Shown: positions 1 through 12,916 of the stretch, in pieces
Layout of the letters: every line of letters starts with the position of its first letter
How positions within the stretch are numbered: position 1 is the stretch's first letter
Notes under the pieces: generated by a model
Database searches by the model: none
What the model was told of the DNA's origin: nothing
Seen by the model: the letters and a program-made list of their open reading frames with translations, nothing else
Program-made: the position numbers and the translations under genes
NCBI GenBank assembly: GCA_902362275.1
Contig: CABIWB010000004.1
Location: 1-21,876 of the forward strand
Length of the DNA stretch: 21,876 nt
Reading direction: 5' to 3'
DNA from: Coriobacteriaceae bacterium
Lineage (GTDB): Bacteria; Actinomycetota; Coriobacteriia; Coriobacteriales; Coriobacteriaceae

Positions 1-52
1 CGGAGCGAAAGGGGGAAATCTCGGCCCCTCCCGCCCCGGCCGGCCAGGTCAA

Positions 53-3367
<3,315 letters not shown>

Positions 3368-3368
3368 A

Positions 3369-4808
3369 TTAGTTCTCCTCGGTCTCAGCGGTCTCGGACT
3401 CAGCAAAGTTCCAGCCGGCAAGGCGGTCCTTCGCGGTGTCGATGTCCAGGTAGTTCTCCTCGCCGTCCATGAGTCGCGTAAAGGCGGTAAAGAGATAGTG
3501 GGCATCGGTGGGGCCAGGCGAGGCCTCGGGGTGGTACTGGACCGAGAAGCACGGTGCGTCGAGCAGCTGGATGCCCTCGGCGGTGCCGTCGTTGAGGTTC
3601 ACATGTGTCAGGCGAATGCGACCAAAGCGCTCGTTCATCACGACCGGCGCGATTCCGCGGCGCACCCAGACGCGCAGATCTCCATCGGCCGCATGCTCGG
3701 TCTCGCCGCCGGAAAGCTCGGGGACAAGCTTGCCCAAGCTGGGGAACAGCAGGCCAAAGCCATGGTTTTGCGCGGTGATCTCCACACGGCGGCTTACCAG
3801 GTTCATAACCGGCTGGTTGCCACCGCGGTGACCGAACTTAAGCTTTTCCATCTGGGCGCCGCAGGCCAGGCTGATCATCTGGTGACCAAGACAAATACCA
3901 AAGACCGGCACCTTGCCGATCAGCTGCTGCACCTGCTCGTAGGTCTCCACCACGGCGTCGGGGTCGCCGGGGCCATTGGACAAAAAGACGCCGTCGGGAT
4001 TCATGTCGAGCACCTCACTCGCGGGCGTGTCCCACGGCACGACGGTAAGGTCGCAGCCGGCGCGGACCAGCCCCTCCAGAATGCCGCGCTTCACACCGCA
4101 GTCGTAGGTGACCACTTTGTGACGGGCAGGAGCGGCAGCCGAAAGCGCAAAGTCATGCGTGGCAGGCAGGTCGACGGCGGCAAACTCGTGAGGCGCGGGG
4201 CAACTTACGGTCTTGACCAGGTTCTCGCCTACCAGCGTGGGCGCTGCGGCCAGACGCTCGGCAAGCTCGTCGACGTCGAAGATCTCGGTCGAGATAATGC
4301 CCATCTTGGAACCATTGTCGCGCAGGTGGCGTACCAGAGCGCGGGTGTCGACGCCCTCGATAGCGACGATGCCGTGGGCGCGCAGATACTCCGGCACGCT
4401 GACGGCCGAGCGCCAGTTAGAAGGCGTGGTGCACATGTCGCGAACGATCATGCCGCGCATAGCCGGAGCGCTCGCAGGGCGCACGGCGTCGCCGGGGAAG
4501 GCCGACTGGACGTCGGTCTCGTCGATACCGTAGTTGCCGATCTGCGGATAGGTCATGGTTACGATTTGGCCGGCATAACTCGGGTCGGTCATGACCTCAA
4601 AGTAGCCCTCGAGCGAGGTATTGAAGCAGACTTCGCCGGTCGCGGTGCCCTCAGCGCCGCATGCACGTCCATAAAAAATGGTCCCATCCTCAAGATACAG
4701 GATGCAGGGACCGCAGGTGCCCTTGCTGGTTTTGGCCAGCATACGCTGGCAAAGCTCGCTGGGCGCGAAGGTGCGGGCGGCAGCGCCCGCGGTATGGTTG
4801 TTCGCCAT
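3369..4808 (-). CDS. carA: Carbamoyl phosphate synthetase small (glutaminase) subunit, with extra segments
   Basis: Hydrolyses glutamine and passes ammonia to CarB. The N-terminal CPSase domain starts near residue 35 ([17 protein letters not shown]) and the class I glutamine amidotransferase domain follows from about 230. The nucleophile is Cys306 in GICLGHQ, and the catalytic pair is His426 and Glu428 in YHPEASPGP. The chosen start is the ATG at 4808, preceded by GGAAGGAG at a good distance; an in-frame ATG at 4829 lies inside the leader hairpin and has no such site. The protein is 479 residues against roughly 360-380 for typical CarA. The excess is an N-terminal extension of about 33 residues, an insertion of about 33 residues between QNHGF (348) and [10 protein letters not shown] (400), and an acidic tail after about 450. 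All active-site residues are intact, so I expect an active enzyme. It is the first gene of the carAB pair and sits behind a PyrR-like leader. Confidence 0.97.
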   Translation of the reverse strand: MANNHTAGAAARTFAPSELCQRMLAKTSKGTCGPCILYLEDGTIFYGRACGAEGTATGEVCFNTSLEGYFEVMTDPSYAGQIVTMTYPQIGNYGIDETDVQSAFPGDAVRPASAPAMRGMIVRDMCTTPSNWRSAVSVPEYLRAHGIVAIEGVDTRALVRHLRDNGSKMGIISTEIFDVDELAERLAAAPTLVGENLVKTVSCPAPHEFAAVDLPATHDFALSAAAPARHKVVTYDCGVKRGILEGLVRAGCDLTVVPWDTPASEVLDMNPDGVFLSNGPGDPDAVVETYEQVQQLIGKVPVFGICLGHQMISLACGAQMEKLKFGHRGGNQPVMNLVSRRVEITAQNHGFGLLFPSLGKLVPELSGGETEHAADGDLRVWVRRGIAPVVMNERFGRIRLTHVNLNDGTAEGIQLLDAPCFSVQYHPEASPGPTDAHYLFTAFTRLMDGEENYLDIDTAKDRLAGWNFAESETAETEEN

Positions 4809-4814
4809 AATTCT

Positions 4815-4845
4815 CCTTCCCGGTCTCACAGGACCGGCTTAAAGG
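4815..4845 (-). promoter_or_regulatory. Candidate PyrR-binding hairpin covering the carA ribosome binding site
   Basis: In the carA leader RNA the arms CCGGUC and GACCGG form a perfect 6-bp upper stem around the hexaloop CUGUGA. This fits the CNGNGA loop of known PyrR sites (consensus ARUCCNGNGAGGYU, Bacillus pyr leaders). Below it a 3-nt purine-rich bulge (AAG) and a second stem CCUUU/GAAGG complete the known PyrR-site shape. The 3' strand of that lower stem overlaps the AAGGAG ribosome binding site of carA (4813-4818). Seen: pairing, loop and overlap. Inferred: UMP-bound PyrR stabilises the fold and blocks carA translation, as proposed for mycobacterial pyr leaders. The pyrR gene is not in this window. 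Confidence 0.75.
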
Positions 4846-4866
4846 TGTGTAGTTAGGCCTCGCGGT

Positions 4867-4898
4867 ATTGTAACCGCAAGCATGCCTCATGGCGTTAA
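4867..4898 (-). promoter_or_regulatory. Possible carAB promoter
   Basis: TACAAT (4867-4872, read on the minus strand) is a plausible -10 box about 60 bases before the carA start, which would place transcription start upstream of the whole leader hairpin. It sits in the centre of an inverted repeat, GCGGT and ACCGC (4862-4877), that could be an operator. The -35 is poor: TTAACG lies 20 bases upstream, too far for an ideal spacing. The DNA behind it (4893-4960) is clearly AT-rich compared with the rest of the window. Confidence 0.35.
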
Positions 4899-4968
4899 TT
4901 TCATCGAAATGTTTACGAAATGATAATTATGACTTTCTATGCATAATGATTTTTCTGGGACGTGGATT

Positions 4969-5009
4969 AAAAAATCATCCCGCGGGGCTTGTGGCTCACA
5001 CGGGATGAT
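4969..5009 (-). terminator. Intrinsic terminator after the ABC exporter / membrane protein operon
   Basis: Read on the minus strand, ATCATCCCG (5001-5009) and CGGGATGAT (4974-4982) form a perfect 9-bp stem with an 18-nt loop, followed by a T run (4969-4974). It lies seven bases after the stop codon of the 5016-5981 gene and separates that transcript from carAB. Confidence 0.85.
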
Positions 5010-5015
5010 AGCGTC

Positions 5016-5981
5016 TTACTTTTTCTTGTCCTGCTCCAGCAGTTCGGAAGGCGTTCGGTCGGGCTTGCCGCCGCGGAAAATCTCGCGGCCATGCAGACGA
5101 TGCTCCAGGTCACGTTCGGCCTTTTCCTCGTCAATCTTGGTCTGGCTCACCACCGGGTCCTCGATCAGCGACGAAACCGAGTTCACCTGTTTTTGAATGC
5201 GCTCGGCAATGGTGTCGTCCATGCTTACGATGCGCATCTTCCAGTCGATACTCGTGGCGTTGGACGAACTCTTGGTCCAGACGAACGTCAGGATGGCGCT
5301 CTGATGGCCCTGAGCGGGAAACATGCCAAAGAAGGAATCGTGCTGAATGTTGCTATCCTCGTCGATATAGGCGTGAACGTTATACACAACGCGGTCGATT
5401 TTATCGTTGAGCAGCGCGTTGGTCGCAAGCGCCGCGGCCTGAATCTGCCCGTTGGACAGCAGCTCGAGCTCGTTGGCAGACGATGTGTCCAACACCGTCA
5501 CCTCGACCGTGCCCGTACGCTCATCGGCTTCATCGACGGTAAAGTCGAGTGGGAACTGCGTAAAGCCGTTGCCCCACTCAAGGCCGCCCTTCAGCGCCGT
5601 CGAAACGGTATCGACCGAAACGCTCTCGGACAGGTTGGCGGTGTTCAGACGACGCATCACGCCGTAGCCGACCTGCATGCCCACGATCAACACCAAAATA
5701 CCAATGACCACGGCCATCGCGGTCTTCGTAATGGTATGGCTCACCTGCGAGCCCGAAGGATCGTCCTCGGACAGCGGGTCGATATGTTTTGCCTGGCTCG
5801 CGCGGTCCTCGCTGCGCAGCTGCGCTAGCGCCGCTTTGTCACCGCGCTTGGCCGCCGCCTCCTTCTCGCGCATGCGCTCGGTTCGCTTTTTGGCAAGCGT
5901 GGGATCCAAGACACCGGATGCATCGATTTCGGAGAATAACTCCGTCACTTCTTCCGGAGTCAAAGGGTTCTTGTCAGCCAT
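5016..5981 (-). CDS. Single-pass membrane protein of unknown function
   Basis: 321 residues; I do not recognise the family. Residues 1-85 are charged (rich in Lys, Arg, Glu, likely cytoplasmic), residues 86-109 form one hydrophobic helix (AMAVVIGILVLIVGMQVGYG), and about 210 residues follow outside the membrane, ending in a very charged tail (EQDKKK). No signal peptide or known catalytic motif is visible. The positive-inside rule puts the N-terminus in the cytoplasm. It starts 19 bases after the stop of the ABC exporter gene and has GGAAG before its ATG, so both are probably on one mRNA; an accessory role for the exporter is possible but only inferred from position. Confidence 0.85.
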   Translation of the reverse strand: MADKNPLTPEEVTELFSEIDASGVLDPTLAKKRTERMREKEAAAKRGDKAALAQLRSEDRASQAKHIDPLSEDDPSGSQVSHTITKTAMAVVIGILVLIVGMQVGYGVMRRLNTANLSESVSVDTVSTALKGGLEWGNGFTQFPLDFTVDEADERTGTVEVTVLDTSSANELELLSNGQIQAAALATNALLNDKIDRVVYNVHAYIDEDSNIQHDSFFGMFPAQGHQSAILTFVWTKSSSNATSIDWKMRIVSMDDTIAERIQKQVNSVSSLIEDPVVSQTKIDEEKAERDLEHRLHGREIFRGGKPDRTPSELLEQDKKK

Positions 5982-6000
5982 AAACTTCCTGTCATATCAA

Positions 6001-7773
6001 TCAGTCGAGCTCGTGTGCACGCGCACCTTCGAACTGCATTCGATAGTAACGGGCATAGGTGCCGCCACGGGCGAGAAGCTCCTCGTGCGTGCCACGCTCC
6101 ACAACGCGACCATGCTCAACGGTCGCAATCTCATCGGCATGCTTAATGGTCGAAAGACGGTGGGCAATGATGACTGTGGTACGGCCGCGTGCCAGCTCTT
6201 CGAGTGACTCCTGCACCGCCTCCTCGCTCTCGTTATCCAAAGCGCTCGTCGCCTCGTCCAGAATCAGGATCTTGGGGTTCTTGAGAAACACGCGCGCGAT
6301 GGCAACGCGCTGCTTCTGTCCGCCCGATAGACGGCTGCCGCGCTCGCCCACGACCGTGTCATAGCCCTGTGGAAGCGACTCGATAAAGGCATCGATGTTG
6401 GCGCGATGGGCGGCCTCGGCGATCTCTTCCGCCGTAGCGCCCGGCTTGCCGTAGGCGATGTTCTCGCCAATCGTACCGTCAAACAGATAGACATCCTGCT
6501 GCACCAGGCCGATGGCACGGCGCAGGCTCTGCTGCGTCACATCGCGCACGTCTTGGCCGTCGATGCTAATGGATCCGGCAGCCACGTCATAAAAGCGCGG
6601 CAGCAGCGAACAGGTCGTGGACTTGCCACCGCCCGAAGGGCCAACCAAAGCGATGGTCTGCCCGGGCTTGATGGACAGGTCCATATGGTCGATAACGGGA
6701 CGCTCGTCGGCATCGCCCTCGCCTAGCTCAACATCCTCGTAGTTAAAGCACACGTCGTGATACTCCACGGCGCCGGCAGTCACCTGCAGATCCGTGGCGC
6801 CCGGCTTGTCCTGGATATCCGGCGCGGTCGAGAGCACCTCGTCCATACGCTTAAACCCGGCGATAGCCTTCTGATACATTTCGGCCGAATTGACGAGTGT
6901 CTCAAGCGGCGTGCAGAACAGCGAAATGTAGAGCGCGAAGGTTGCCATATCGACCGCCTGCAGCTGGCCTTGGGCGACCAGCCAGCCGCCCAGCAACACC
7001 ACGATCACATAGAGCACACCCGAGAGCAGGCCATACGTCGCGGTATAGACGCCCATGGCGTGGTACATGTTCTCCTTGGACGAAAGGTAGCGATTGTTGG
7101 AGGCGCGGAACTTGAAGCGTTCGGTCTCCTCATTGGCAAAGCTCTTGACCACGCGCATGCCCGCCAGCGAATCCTGCAGCTGCGCATTGATGCCGCTGAT
7201 TTTTTTGCGGTTGTCGCTAAAGACCTCGCGCATGCGCATGTTCTGCCAAAACATGATGACCGCAAACGCCGCCGTCACCACGGCCATGGCGAGCGCCAGC
7301 ACCGGGGCGATGGTAAAGAGGATCACAAACGAGCCGATGATCTCGATGCCGCAGATGATGATCCACTCGGGCACGTGGTGCGCCGCCTCGCAGATATCGA
7401 ACAGGTCGTTGACCACGCGGCTCATCATGTCGCCCGAGCTGTTGCGGTCGAAGTACGCAAAGCTAAAGCGCTCATACTGGTCGAACAGGTCCTCGCGCAT
7501 CTTGGACTCCATGCGCGCGCCCATCACGTGACCCCAATAGCTCACAAAGTAGCGGCAGGCGCAGCGGACGGCATACATCAACACCAAGCCCACCGCGATC
7601 ATGCCGAGCGCCTGCATAATGGCAGCCTGACCCTGAGTAAACAGCCCACCGGTCAAATTGCGCAGAATAATGGGGAACGCCAGGTCAATGGCGGCAAGCA
7701 CCAGAGCGCAAACAGTATCAGCAACAAAAAGCCCCATCTGGGGCTTGTAATACGAAAGAAATCTCTTAAACAT
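6001..7773 (-). CDS. ABC exporter half-transporter (membrane domain fused to ATPase)
   Basis: A 590-residue type IV ABC exporter of the MsbA/MdlB/BmrA class. Residues 1-310 hold the six-helix membrane domain (hydrophobic blocks near 14-38, 52-75, 135-175, 240-290). The nucleotide-binding domain follows: Walker A GPSGGGKST 378-386, Q-loop near Gln425-426, signature LSGGQ 482-486, Walker B ILILDE 502-507 and switch His538 in IIAHRLST. All motifs are intact, so it should hydrolyse ATP, as a homodimer or with a partner elsewhere; only one half-transporter gene is present here. The substrate (drug, lipid or peptide) cannot be read from sequence; there is no peptidase C39 domain. GAGGA before the ATG at 7773 supports the start. 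The next gene downstream is the membrane protein at 5016-5981. Confidence 0.95.
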   Translation of the reverse strand: MFKRFLSYYKPQMGLFVADTVCALVLAAIDLAFPIILRNLTGGLFTQGQAAIMQALGMIAVGLVLMYAVRCACRYFVSYWGHVMGARMESKMREDLFDQYERFSFAYFDRNSSGDMMSRVVNDLFDICEAAHHVPEWIIICGIEIIGSFVILFTIAPVLALAMAVVTAAFAVIMFWQNMRMREVFSDNRKKISGINAQLQDSLAGMRVVKSFANEETERFKFRASNNRYLSSKENMYHAMGVYTATYGLLSGVLYVIVVLLGGWLVAQGQLQAVDMATFALYISLFCTPLETLVNSAEMYQKAIAGFKRMDEVLSTAPDIQDKPGATDLQVTAGAVEYHDVCFNYEDVELGEGDADERPVIDHMDLSIKPGQTIALVGPSGGGKSTTCSLLPRFYDVAAGSISIDGQDVRDVTQQSLRRAIGLVQQDVYLFDGTIGENIAYGKPGATAEEIAEAAHRANIDAFIESLPQGYDTVVGERGSRLSGGQKQRVAIARVFLKNPKILILDEATSALDNESEEAVQESLEELARGRTTVIIAHRLSTIKHADEIATVEHGRVVERGTHEELLARGGTYARYYRMQFEGARAHELD

Positions 7774-7808
7774 GCAGTCCTCGGAGAGAAATTAATGGTG
7801 TGAGAAAT

Positions 7809-7821
7809 CCGGTTGAACCGG
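7809..7821. promoter_or_regulatory. Small palindrome upstream of the ABC exporter gene
   Basis: CCGGTT, one base, AACCGG: a perfect 6-bp dyad 36 bases before the exporter start codon. Its centre is too tight to fold as RNA hairpin, so if functional it would be a DNA operator. No regulator gene is adjacent. Confidence 0.3.
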
Positions 7822-7881
7822 TCGGGCTGAAAACAAAGCGTCCCAACAAGCATAACGCCGATGTTCTGGCAGCGTCGACTC

Positions 7882-7909
7882 GTTACGCGGTTTGGTAAAA
7901 CCGCGTAAC
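7882..7909 (-). terminator. Perfect 12-bp hairpin directly after the Nudix stop; possible terminator without T-tract
   Basis: GTTACGCGGTTT and AAACCGCGTAAC pair perfectly around a 4-base loop. The repeat abuts the TAG stop of the Nudix gene (7910-7912) with no spacer. On the minus strand it is followed by GAGTCGACGC, so there is no U-run and it is not a standard intrinsic terminator. It could be a 3'-end stabiliser, a Rho-assisted end, or a DNA site. Confidence 0.5.
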
Positions 7910-8605
7910 CTAGAGCTCGGCCCCACCCAAGCGGTGCGCGATGCTATCGCAGGCAAGCGCGCCTACGACGGTCTTGGCGTCTTCGATCTTGCCGTCGAGC
8001 ACGGCGTCGATCAGCTCGTGCAGCGGCACCAAGTCCACGTTGACAAACTCGTCATCATCGGGGTTGGGCGCGTCGAACTCGAGCTTGGTGGCCAAGTAGA
8101 TGTGGATGATCTCATCGCAAAAACCGCAGGACGTGACAATCGACGTCAAAAAGCGAATACGACCGGCCCTAAAGCCCGTCTCCTCATGCAGTTCGCGCTT
8201 GGCGCAATCGAGCGGGTCCTCGTCTGGATCGAGCTTGCCGGCGGGAATCTCGACCGTCACGCGGTCGATGGCGGTGCGGTACTGACGCACCAGTACGATC
8301 TTGCCGCTCTCGGTCAGCGCCACAACGGCCGCCGCACCCGGATGGCGAACGATATCGCGGGCGCTGCGGTGACCGTTGGGCAGCTCAACCTCAAGACGGT
8401 GGACGTCGAGGATCTTGCCCTTCCAGGCGCACTCCTCCGAAAGAATCTTCTCGTGCAGCTCGGCATCGTGCGGGTCGTCGTCGCCCAGCACCAGCGCCGG
8501 CTCGTCAGCGACCTCGCCACCAGGTTGGCCCTCGGCGTGCCCATACATGCGGCTGTCCTCTTCGACGATCTGCGCGTCCACGAGCTCTTCGTTCTTCTCG
8601 TCCAT
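7910..8605 (-). CDS. Nudix hydrolase, ADP-ribose pyrophosphatase-like
   Basis: Cleaves a nucleoside diphosphate linked to another group, most likely ADP-ribose or an ADP-sugar, in the cytoplasm. The Nudix box GX5EX7REUXEEXGU is complete: Gly123, Glu129, Arg137-Glu138, Glu141-Glu142, Gly144. It is preceded by VRQYR and VEIPAGK, typical of the ADP-ribose pyrophosphatase branch. The product is 231 residues from the ATG at 8605, which has GAGAGG ten bases upstream; an ATG nine bases earlier (8614) is too close to that site. About 50 acidic, poorly conserved-looking residues precede the fold. It begins 21 bases after the purD stop, so it is very likely co-transcribed with purD. Substrate specificity is an inference from family. 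Confidence 0.9.
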   Translation of the reverse strand: MDEKNEELVDAQIVEEDSRMYGHAEGQPGGEVADEPALVLGDDDPHDAELHEKILSEECAWKGKILDVHRLEVELPNGHRSARDIVRHPGAAAVVALTESGKIVLVRQYRTAIDRVTVEIPAGKLDPDEDPLDCAKRELHEETGFRAGRIRFLTSIVTSCGFCDEIIHIYLATKLEFDAPNPDDDEFVNVDLVPLHELIDAVLDGKIEDAKTVVGALACDSIAHRLGGAEL

Positions 8606-8626
8606 CCGTCTCATTCCTCTCGGATT

Positions 8627-9931
8627 TTAGGCATCCCAGGCATCGCGGCCGCGCAGCGCGCGCCGGCCGATGTCGTGACGCAGGGTCTTGCCCTCAAAAT
8701 CAATCTTCTCGCAGGCCTCGTAGGCAAGGTTGCGAGCGTTCTCGAACGTGTCGCCCAGAGCGGTCACGGCAAGCACGCGGCCACCATTGGTCACGAGCTG
8801 GCCGTCCACCACGGCAGTGCCCGCGTGGTACACGGTCACGTTCTCCATGGCCTCGGCATCCTCAATACCGGTGATGACCTTGCCCTTCTCGTAGCTGCCG
8901 GGATAGCCCGCACTCGTCAGGACAACGGCCACGGCCCACTCGTCGCGCCAGTCGAGCTCAATCTGATCGAGCTCGCAGTTGGCGCAGGCCAGCATGACTT
9001 CAACCAGGTCGTTCTTAAGGCGCGGCAGCACGACCTGCGTCTCGGGGTCGCCAAAGCGGGCATTGAACTCCAGCACTTTGGGGCCGGCAGGCGTAAGCAT
9101 AAAGCCGCCGTACAGGCAGCCGCGGTAGTCGATGCCCTCGGCAGCGAGCTCGGCCACGGTCTGCTCCATGACCTTCACCATGGTGGCGTGCTCCTCGTCA
9201 GTCACGATGGGTACCGGGCTGTAGACGCCCATGCCGCCGGTGTTGGGACCAAGGTCGCCCTCAAGCGCGCGCTTGTGGTCCTGCGAGGTGGCCATGGGGC
9301 GCACGGTCTTGCCGTCGGTAAAGGCCAGCAGCGAGCACTCGGGACCAACGAGCATCTCCTCGATAACCACGGTGTTGCCGGCATCGCCAAAGGTGCCGCC
9401 AAAGCACTCACGCACGGCTTCCTCGGCCTGCTCAAGTTCGGTCGCCACGATAACGCCCTTGCCCGCGGCAAGGCCGTCGGCCTTGACGACCAGCGGGGCG
9501 CCCTGCTCGCGCACGTAGGCGAGAGCCGAAGCCTCGTCGGTAAACGAACCATAGGCTGCCGTCGGAATGCCCGCACGCTCCATGAGCTGCTTGGAGAACA
9601 GCTTGGAGCCCTCCATCTGGGCGCCCTCGGCACCCGGGCCAAAGCAGGGAATACCCGCCGCGCGCACGGCGTCGGCCACGCCCGCCACGAGCGGAGCCTC
9701 GGGGCCAATTACCACGAGTCCGCATCCGTGGCTCTGAGCAAACGCCGCCACGGCCGCAGGATCGCAGTCGTCGAGAACAACGTTCTCGCCGCAGCTCGCG
9801 GTGCCGCCGTTACCCGGCGCAATGTAGAGCTTGCCGGCGCGCGGTGATGCTGCGAGCTTGGCTGCCAAAGCATGCTCACGGCCGCCGCTGCCCAACAACA
9901 GGATGTCGATGGTTTGAGTGTCCGCCTTCAA
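8627..9931 (-). CDS. purD: Phosphoribosylamine-glycine ligase (GAR synthetase)
   Basis: Second step of purine synthesis: joins glycine to phosphoribosylamine using ATP. The 434-residue protein has the N-terminal [12 protein letters not shown] (11-22), ATP-grasp motifs [13 protein letters not shown] (148-160), NTGGMG (230-235) and [12 protein letters not shown] (288-299), and the usual C-terminal domain; length matches the family. I chose the TTG at 9931 as start because GAGGAGG lies just before it and the PurD fold begins a few residues later. The frame stays open 56 codons upstream, but that segment covers the intergenic hairpin and has no PurD-like sequence. It lies between purA and the Nudix gene on the same strand. 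Confidence 0.95.
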   Translation of the reverse strand: MKADTQTIDILLLGSGGREHALAAKLAASPRAGKLYIAPGNGGTASCGENVVLDDCDPAAVAAFAQSHGCGLVVIGPEAPLVAGVADAVRAAGIPCFGPGAEGAQMEGSKLFSKQLMERAGIPTAAYGSFTDEASALAYVREQGAPLVVKADGLAAGKGVIVATELEQAEEAVRECFGGTFGDAGNTVVIEEMLVGPECSLLAFTDGKTVRPMATSQDHKRALEGDLGPNTGGMGVYSPVPIVTDEEHATMVKVMEQTVAELAAEGIDYRGCLYGGFMLTPAGPKVLEFNARFGDPETQVVLPRLKNDLVEVMLACANCELDQIELDWRDEWAVAVVLTSAGYPGSYEKGKVITGIEDAEAMENVTVYHAGTAVVDGQLVTNGGRVLAVTALGDTFENARNLAYEACEKIDFEGKTLRHDIGRRALRGRDAWDA

Positions 9932-9971
9932 GGGTGCCTCCTCTATGGATGAACGGCCCGCTCCGCGCGAG

Positions 9972-10027
9972 CCCTTTGCAAGCAAATATACCCCTCGGCC
10001 GCCCGTCCGGGCTGCAAAGGGGTATAT
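9972..10027 (-). terminator. Hairpin region between purA and purD with two exclusive pairings
   Basis: On the minus-strand RNA, ATATACCCCT (10018-10027) pairs perfectly with AGGGGTATAT (9986-9995); a short GCCC/GGGC hairpin lies in the loop, and the stem is followed by a weakly U-rich stretch (TTGCTT). This could end purA transcription. The 5' strand overlaps CCCTTTGCA (10013-10021), which can instead pair perfectly with TGCAAAGGG (9972-9980). The two folds cannot coexist. See the finding on possible attenuation. Confidence 0.55.
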
Positions 10028-10049
10028 CACAATAACCAAATAGTCCCGA

Positions 10050-11345
<1,296 letters not shown>

Positions 11346-11402
11346 TTACATTCATGGACTGTCTACGCGCCATGCCGGCACGCAGAAGCACAAAACATTC
11401 CC

Positions 11403-11431
11403 AGTATACCCGTGCAACGGGCGCCTGTCCT
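11403..11431 (-). promoter_or_regulatory. Likely purA promoter
   Basis: On the minus strand AGGACA (11426-11431), a 17-base spacer, then TATACT (11403-11408). The -35 overlaps the dnaB stop codon. A short dyad CCCGT/ACGGG lies in the spacer. Predicted transcription start is about 60 bases before the purA ATG. Confidence 0.6.
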
Positions 11432-12821
11432 ACTCCTCGGTATGCGCCCCATCAAGCTCATAGAACTTGGTGGATGCCGGCAGGAACATCAGGTCGACGT
11501 CGCCGATCGGGCCCGAACGGTTCTTGGCCACGACGATACGCGTAACGCCCTCGTCGGGCCGATCGTCGCGCGAGGCCTCGGCCTCGTCGGCGGAGCGGTC
11601 CAAGAACATAACGATATCGGCGTCCTGCTCGATGGAACCCGATTCACGAAGGTCGGAAAGCTGCGGGCGCTTGCCGGTACGGGATTCAACCTGACGCGAG
11701 AGCTGCGACAGCGCGATAAGTGGGATCTTGAGCTCCTTGGCCATGATCTTCAAGCCGCGCGACATCTCCGAGACCTCGACGGTACGACTCTCGGAGCGGC
11801 GTCCCGGCGGAGGACTCACCAGCTGCAGGTAGTCCAGGATGATGATTGCCTTCTCCTTGTTATGGAGCATACGGCGGCTCTTGGCGCGAATCTCGGTCAC
11901 TGTGGTGCCGGGCGTATCGTCAATCAGAATATCGAGCTTGGACAAGGTCTGCGTGGCCTCGTTGATATTGGCCCACTGCTCAGGGCTAATGCGGCCCATG
12001 CGGAAGTCACTGATCGAGATCATGGCATAGGCGCAAATCAGACGCTGGGCAATTTCCTTGCCCGACATCTCCAGCGAGAAGAAGCCGACGGTATAACCAG
12101 CAGCGGCAGCGTTGAGCGCCAGATTCAGGGCGAACGACGTCTTGCCCACGGCAGGACGGGCGCCGATAATGATGAGCTGGCCTTCGCGGAAGCCCATGAG
12201 CATGCGGTCGAGCGACGGAAAGCCGGTGGGCACGCCCGCAGCCTGACCACCGGCCTGGCACACTTCCTCGGCCTCGTTATAGGCCTCGACCATAAACTCG
12301 GTCAATGTCTTGTAGCTCGACTTGACCTCGCGCGCCGTAACCTTGAGCAGCTTGCTCTCGGCCAGCTCGACGACCTCTTTGGTGTCGGTGGGGGCGTTAT
12401 ATGCCAGCGCGTTGATCTCGTTGGTGGCGCCGATCAGCTCGCGCAGCATCGAGTCGCGACGAACGATGGCGGCATGGTGCTGCCAGTTGACGAGCGACAG
12501 GGTCTGGCCCATCAACTCCAAAATGTACGCTTCGCCGCCCACGGCATCGAGCTTGTTGATACTTCGCAGGTAATCGATCAGCGAGATGGAGTCGATGGGA
12601 ATGCGGCTGTTGTACATATCGACCATCGCGGTATAGATGGTCTTATGAATGGGCCGGTAGAAGTCATCGGGCTGCAGCTCGACCTGGGCCTCTTCGACTA
12701 CCTCGGGCGATAGCAGCATAGCGGCCAGTACATTGGCCTCTGCATCTTGGTTTTGGGGAAGACCCAACTTTGAGCCGCGGTCCTCAACCGTCAGCCCGGT
12801 CTCCCTATCGTCGTATGCCAT
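11430..12821 (-). CDS. dnaB: Replicative DNA helicase
   Basis: Hexameric 5'-3' helicase of the replication fork. The 463-residue product has the N-terminal DnaB domain (about 20-125: LPQNQDAEANVLAAMLL and the following helices) and a RecA-like ATPase domain: Walker A ARPAVGKTS 221-229, Walker B IIILDYLQL 326-334, then ALSQLSRQVE, and KNRSGPIG 433-440 with the likely arginine finger region. No intein is present. I chose the ATG at 12821, six bases after GAGG; two in-frame ATGs upstream (12833, 12827) overlap that ribosome binding site. It follows the ribosomal protein operon, as in many bacteria, but is separated by a terminator and has a plausible promoter. Confidence 0.97.
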   Translation of the reverse strand: MAYDDRETGLTVEDRGSKLGLPQNQDAEANVLAAMLLSPEVVEEAQVELQPDDFYRPIHKTIYTAMVDMYNSRIPIDSISLIDYLRSINKLDAVGGEAYILELMGQTLSLVNWQHHAAIVRRDSMLRELIGATNEINALAYNAPTDTKEVVELAESKLLKVTAREVKSSYKTLTEFMVEAYNEAEEVCQAGGQAAGVPTGFPSLDRMLMGFREGQLIIIGARPAVGKTSFALNLALNAAAAGYTVGFFSLEMSGKEIAQRLICAYAMISISDFRMGRISPEQWANINEATQTLSKLDILIDDTPGTTVTEIRAKSRRMLHNKEKAIIILDYLQLVSPPPGRRSESRTVEVSEMSRGLKIMAKELKIPLIALSQLSRQVESRTGKRPQLSDLRESGSIEQDADIVMFLDRSADEAEASRDDRPDEGVTRIVVAKNRSGPIGDVDLMFLPASTKFYELDGAHTEE

Positions 12822-12854
12822 GAGCATCCTCATTCATATCGCTTGCGAGCATCC

Positions 12855-12863
12855 ATAGTATCA
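12855..12863 (-). promoter_or_regulatory. Possible extended -10 promoter of dnaB
   Basis: TGATACTAT on the minus strand is an extended -10 box (TGN plus TACTAT) about 35 bases before the dnaB start. No convincing -35 is seen, as is usual for this promoter class. Confidence 0.45.
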
Positions 12864-12916
12864 GTCACGGTCCCAAAACGCGCCGCGCGCCGCCAATCAT
12901 CACCGAACCAAACGGA

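Noticed and set aside
3368..3505. 46-codon upstream extension of carB
   Set aside because: Overlaps the end of carA and has low-complexity Arg/Thr/Pro sequence; CarB homology begins at the ATG at 3367, next to the carA stop.
4915..4965. ArgR operator before carAB
   Set aside because: The AT-rich stretch has short dyads, but none fits the 18-base ARG box well enough.
7892..9847. Long plus-strand open frame of 651 codons opposite Nudix and purD
   Set aside because: It mirrors two well-supported minus-strand genes; its Ala/Gly/His/Val-rich translation is typical antisense reading of GC-rich DNA and has no known domain.
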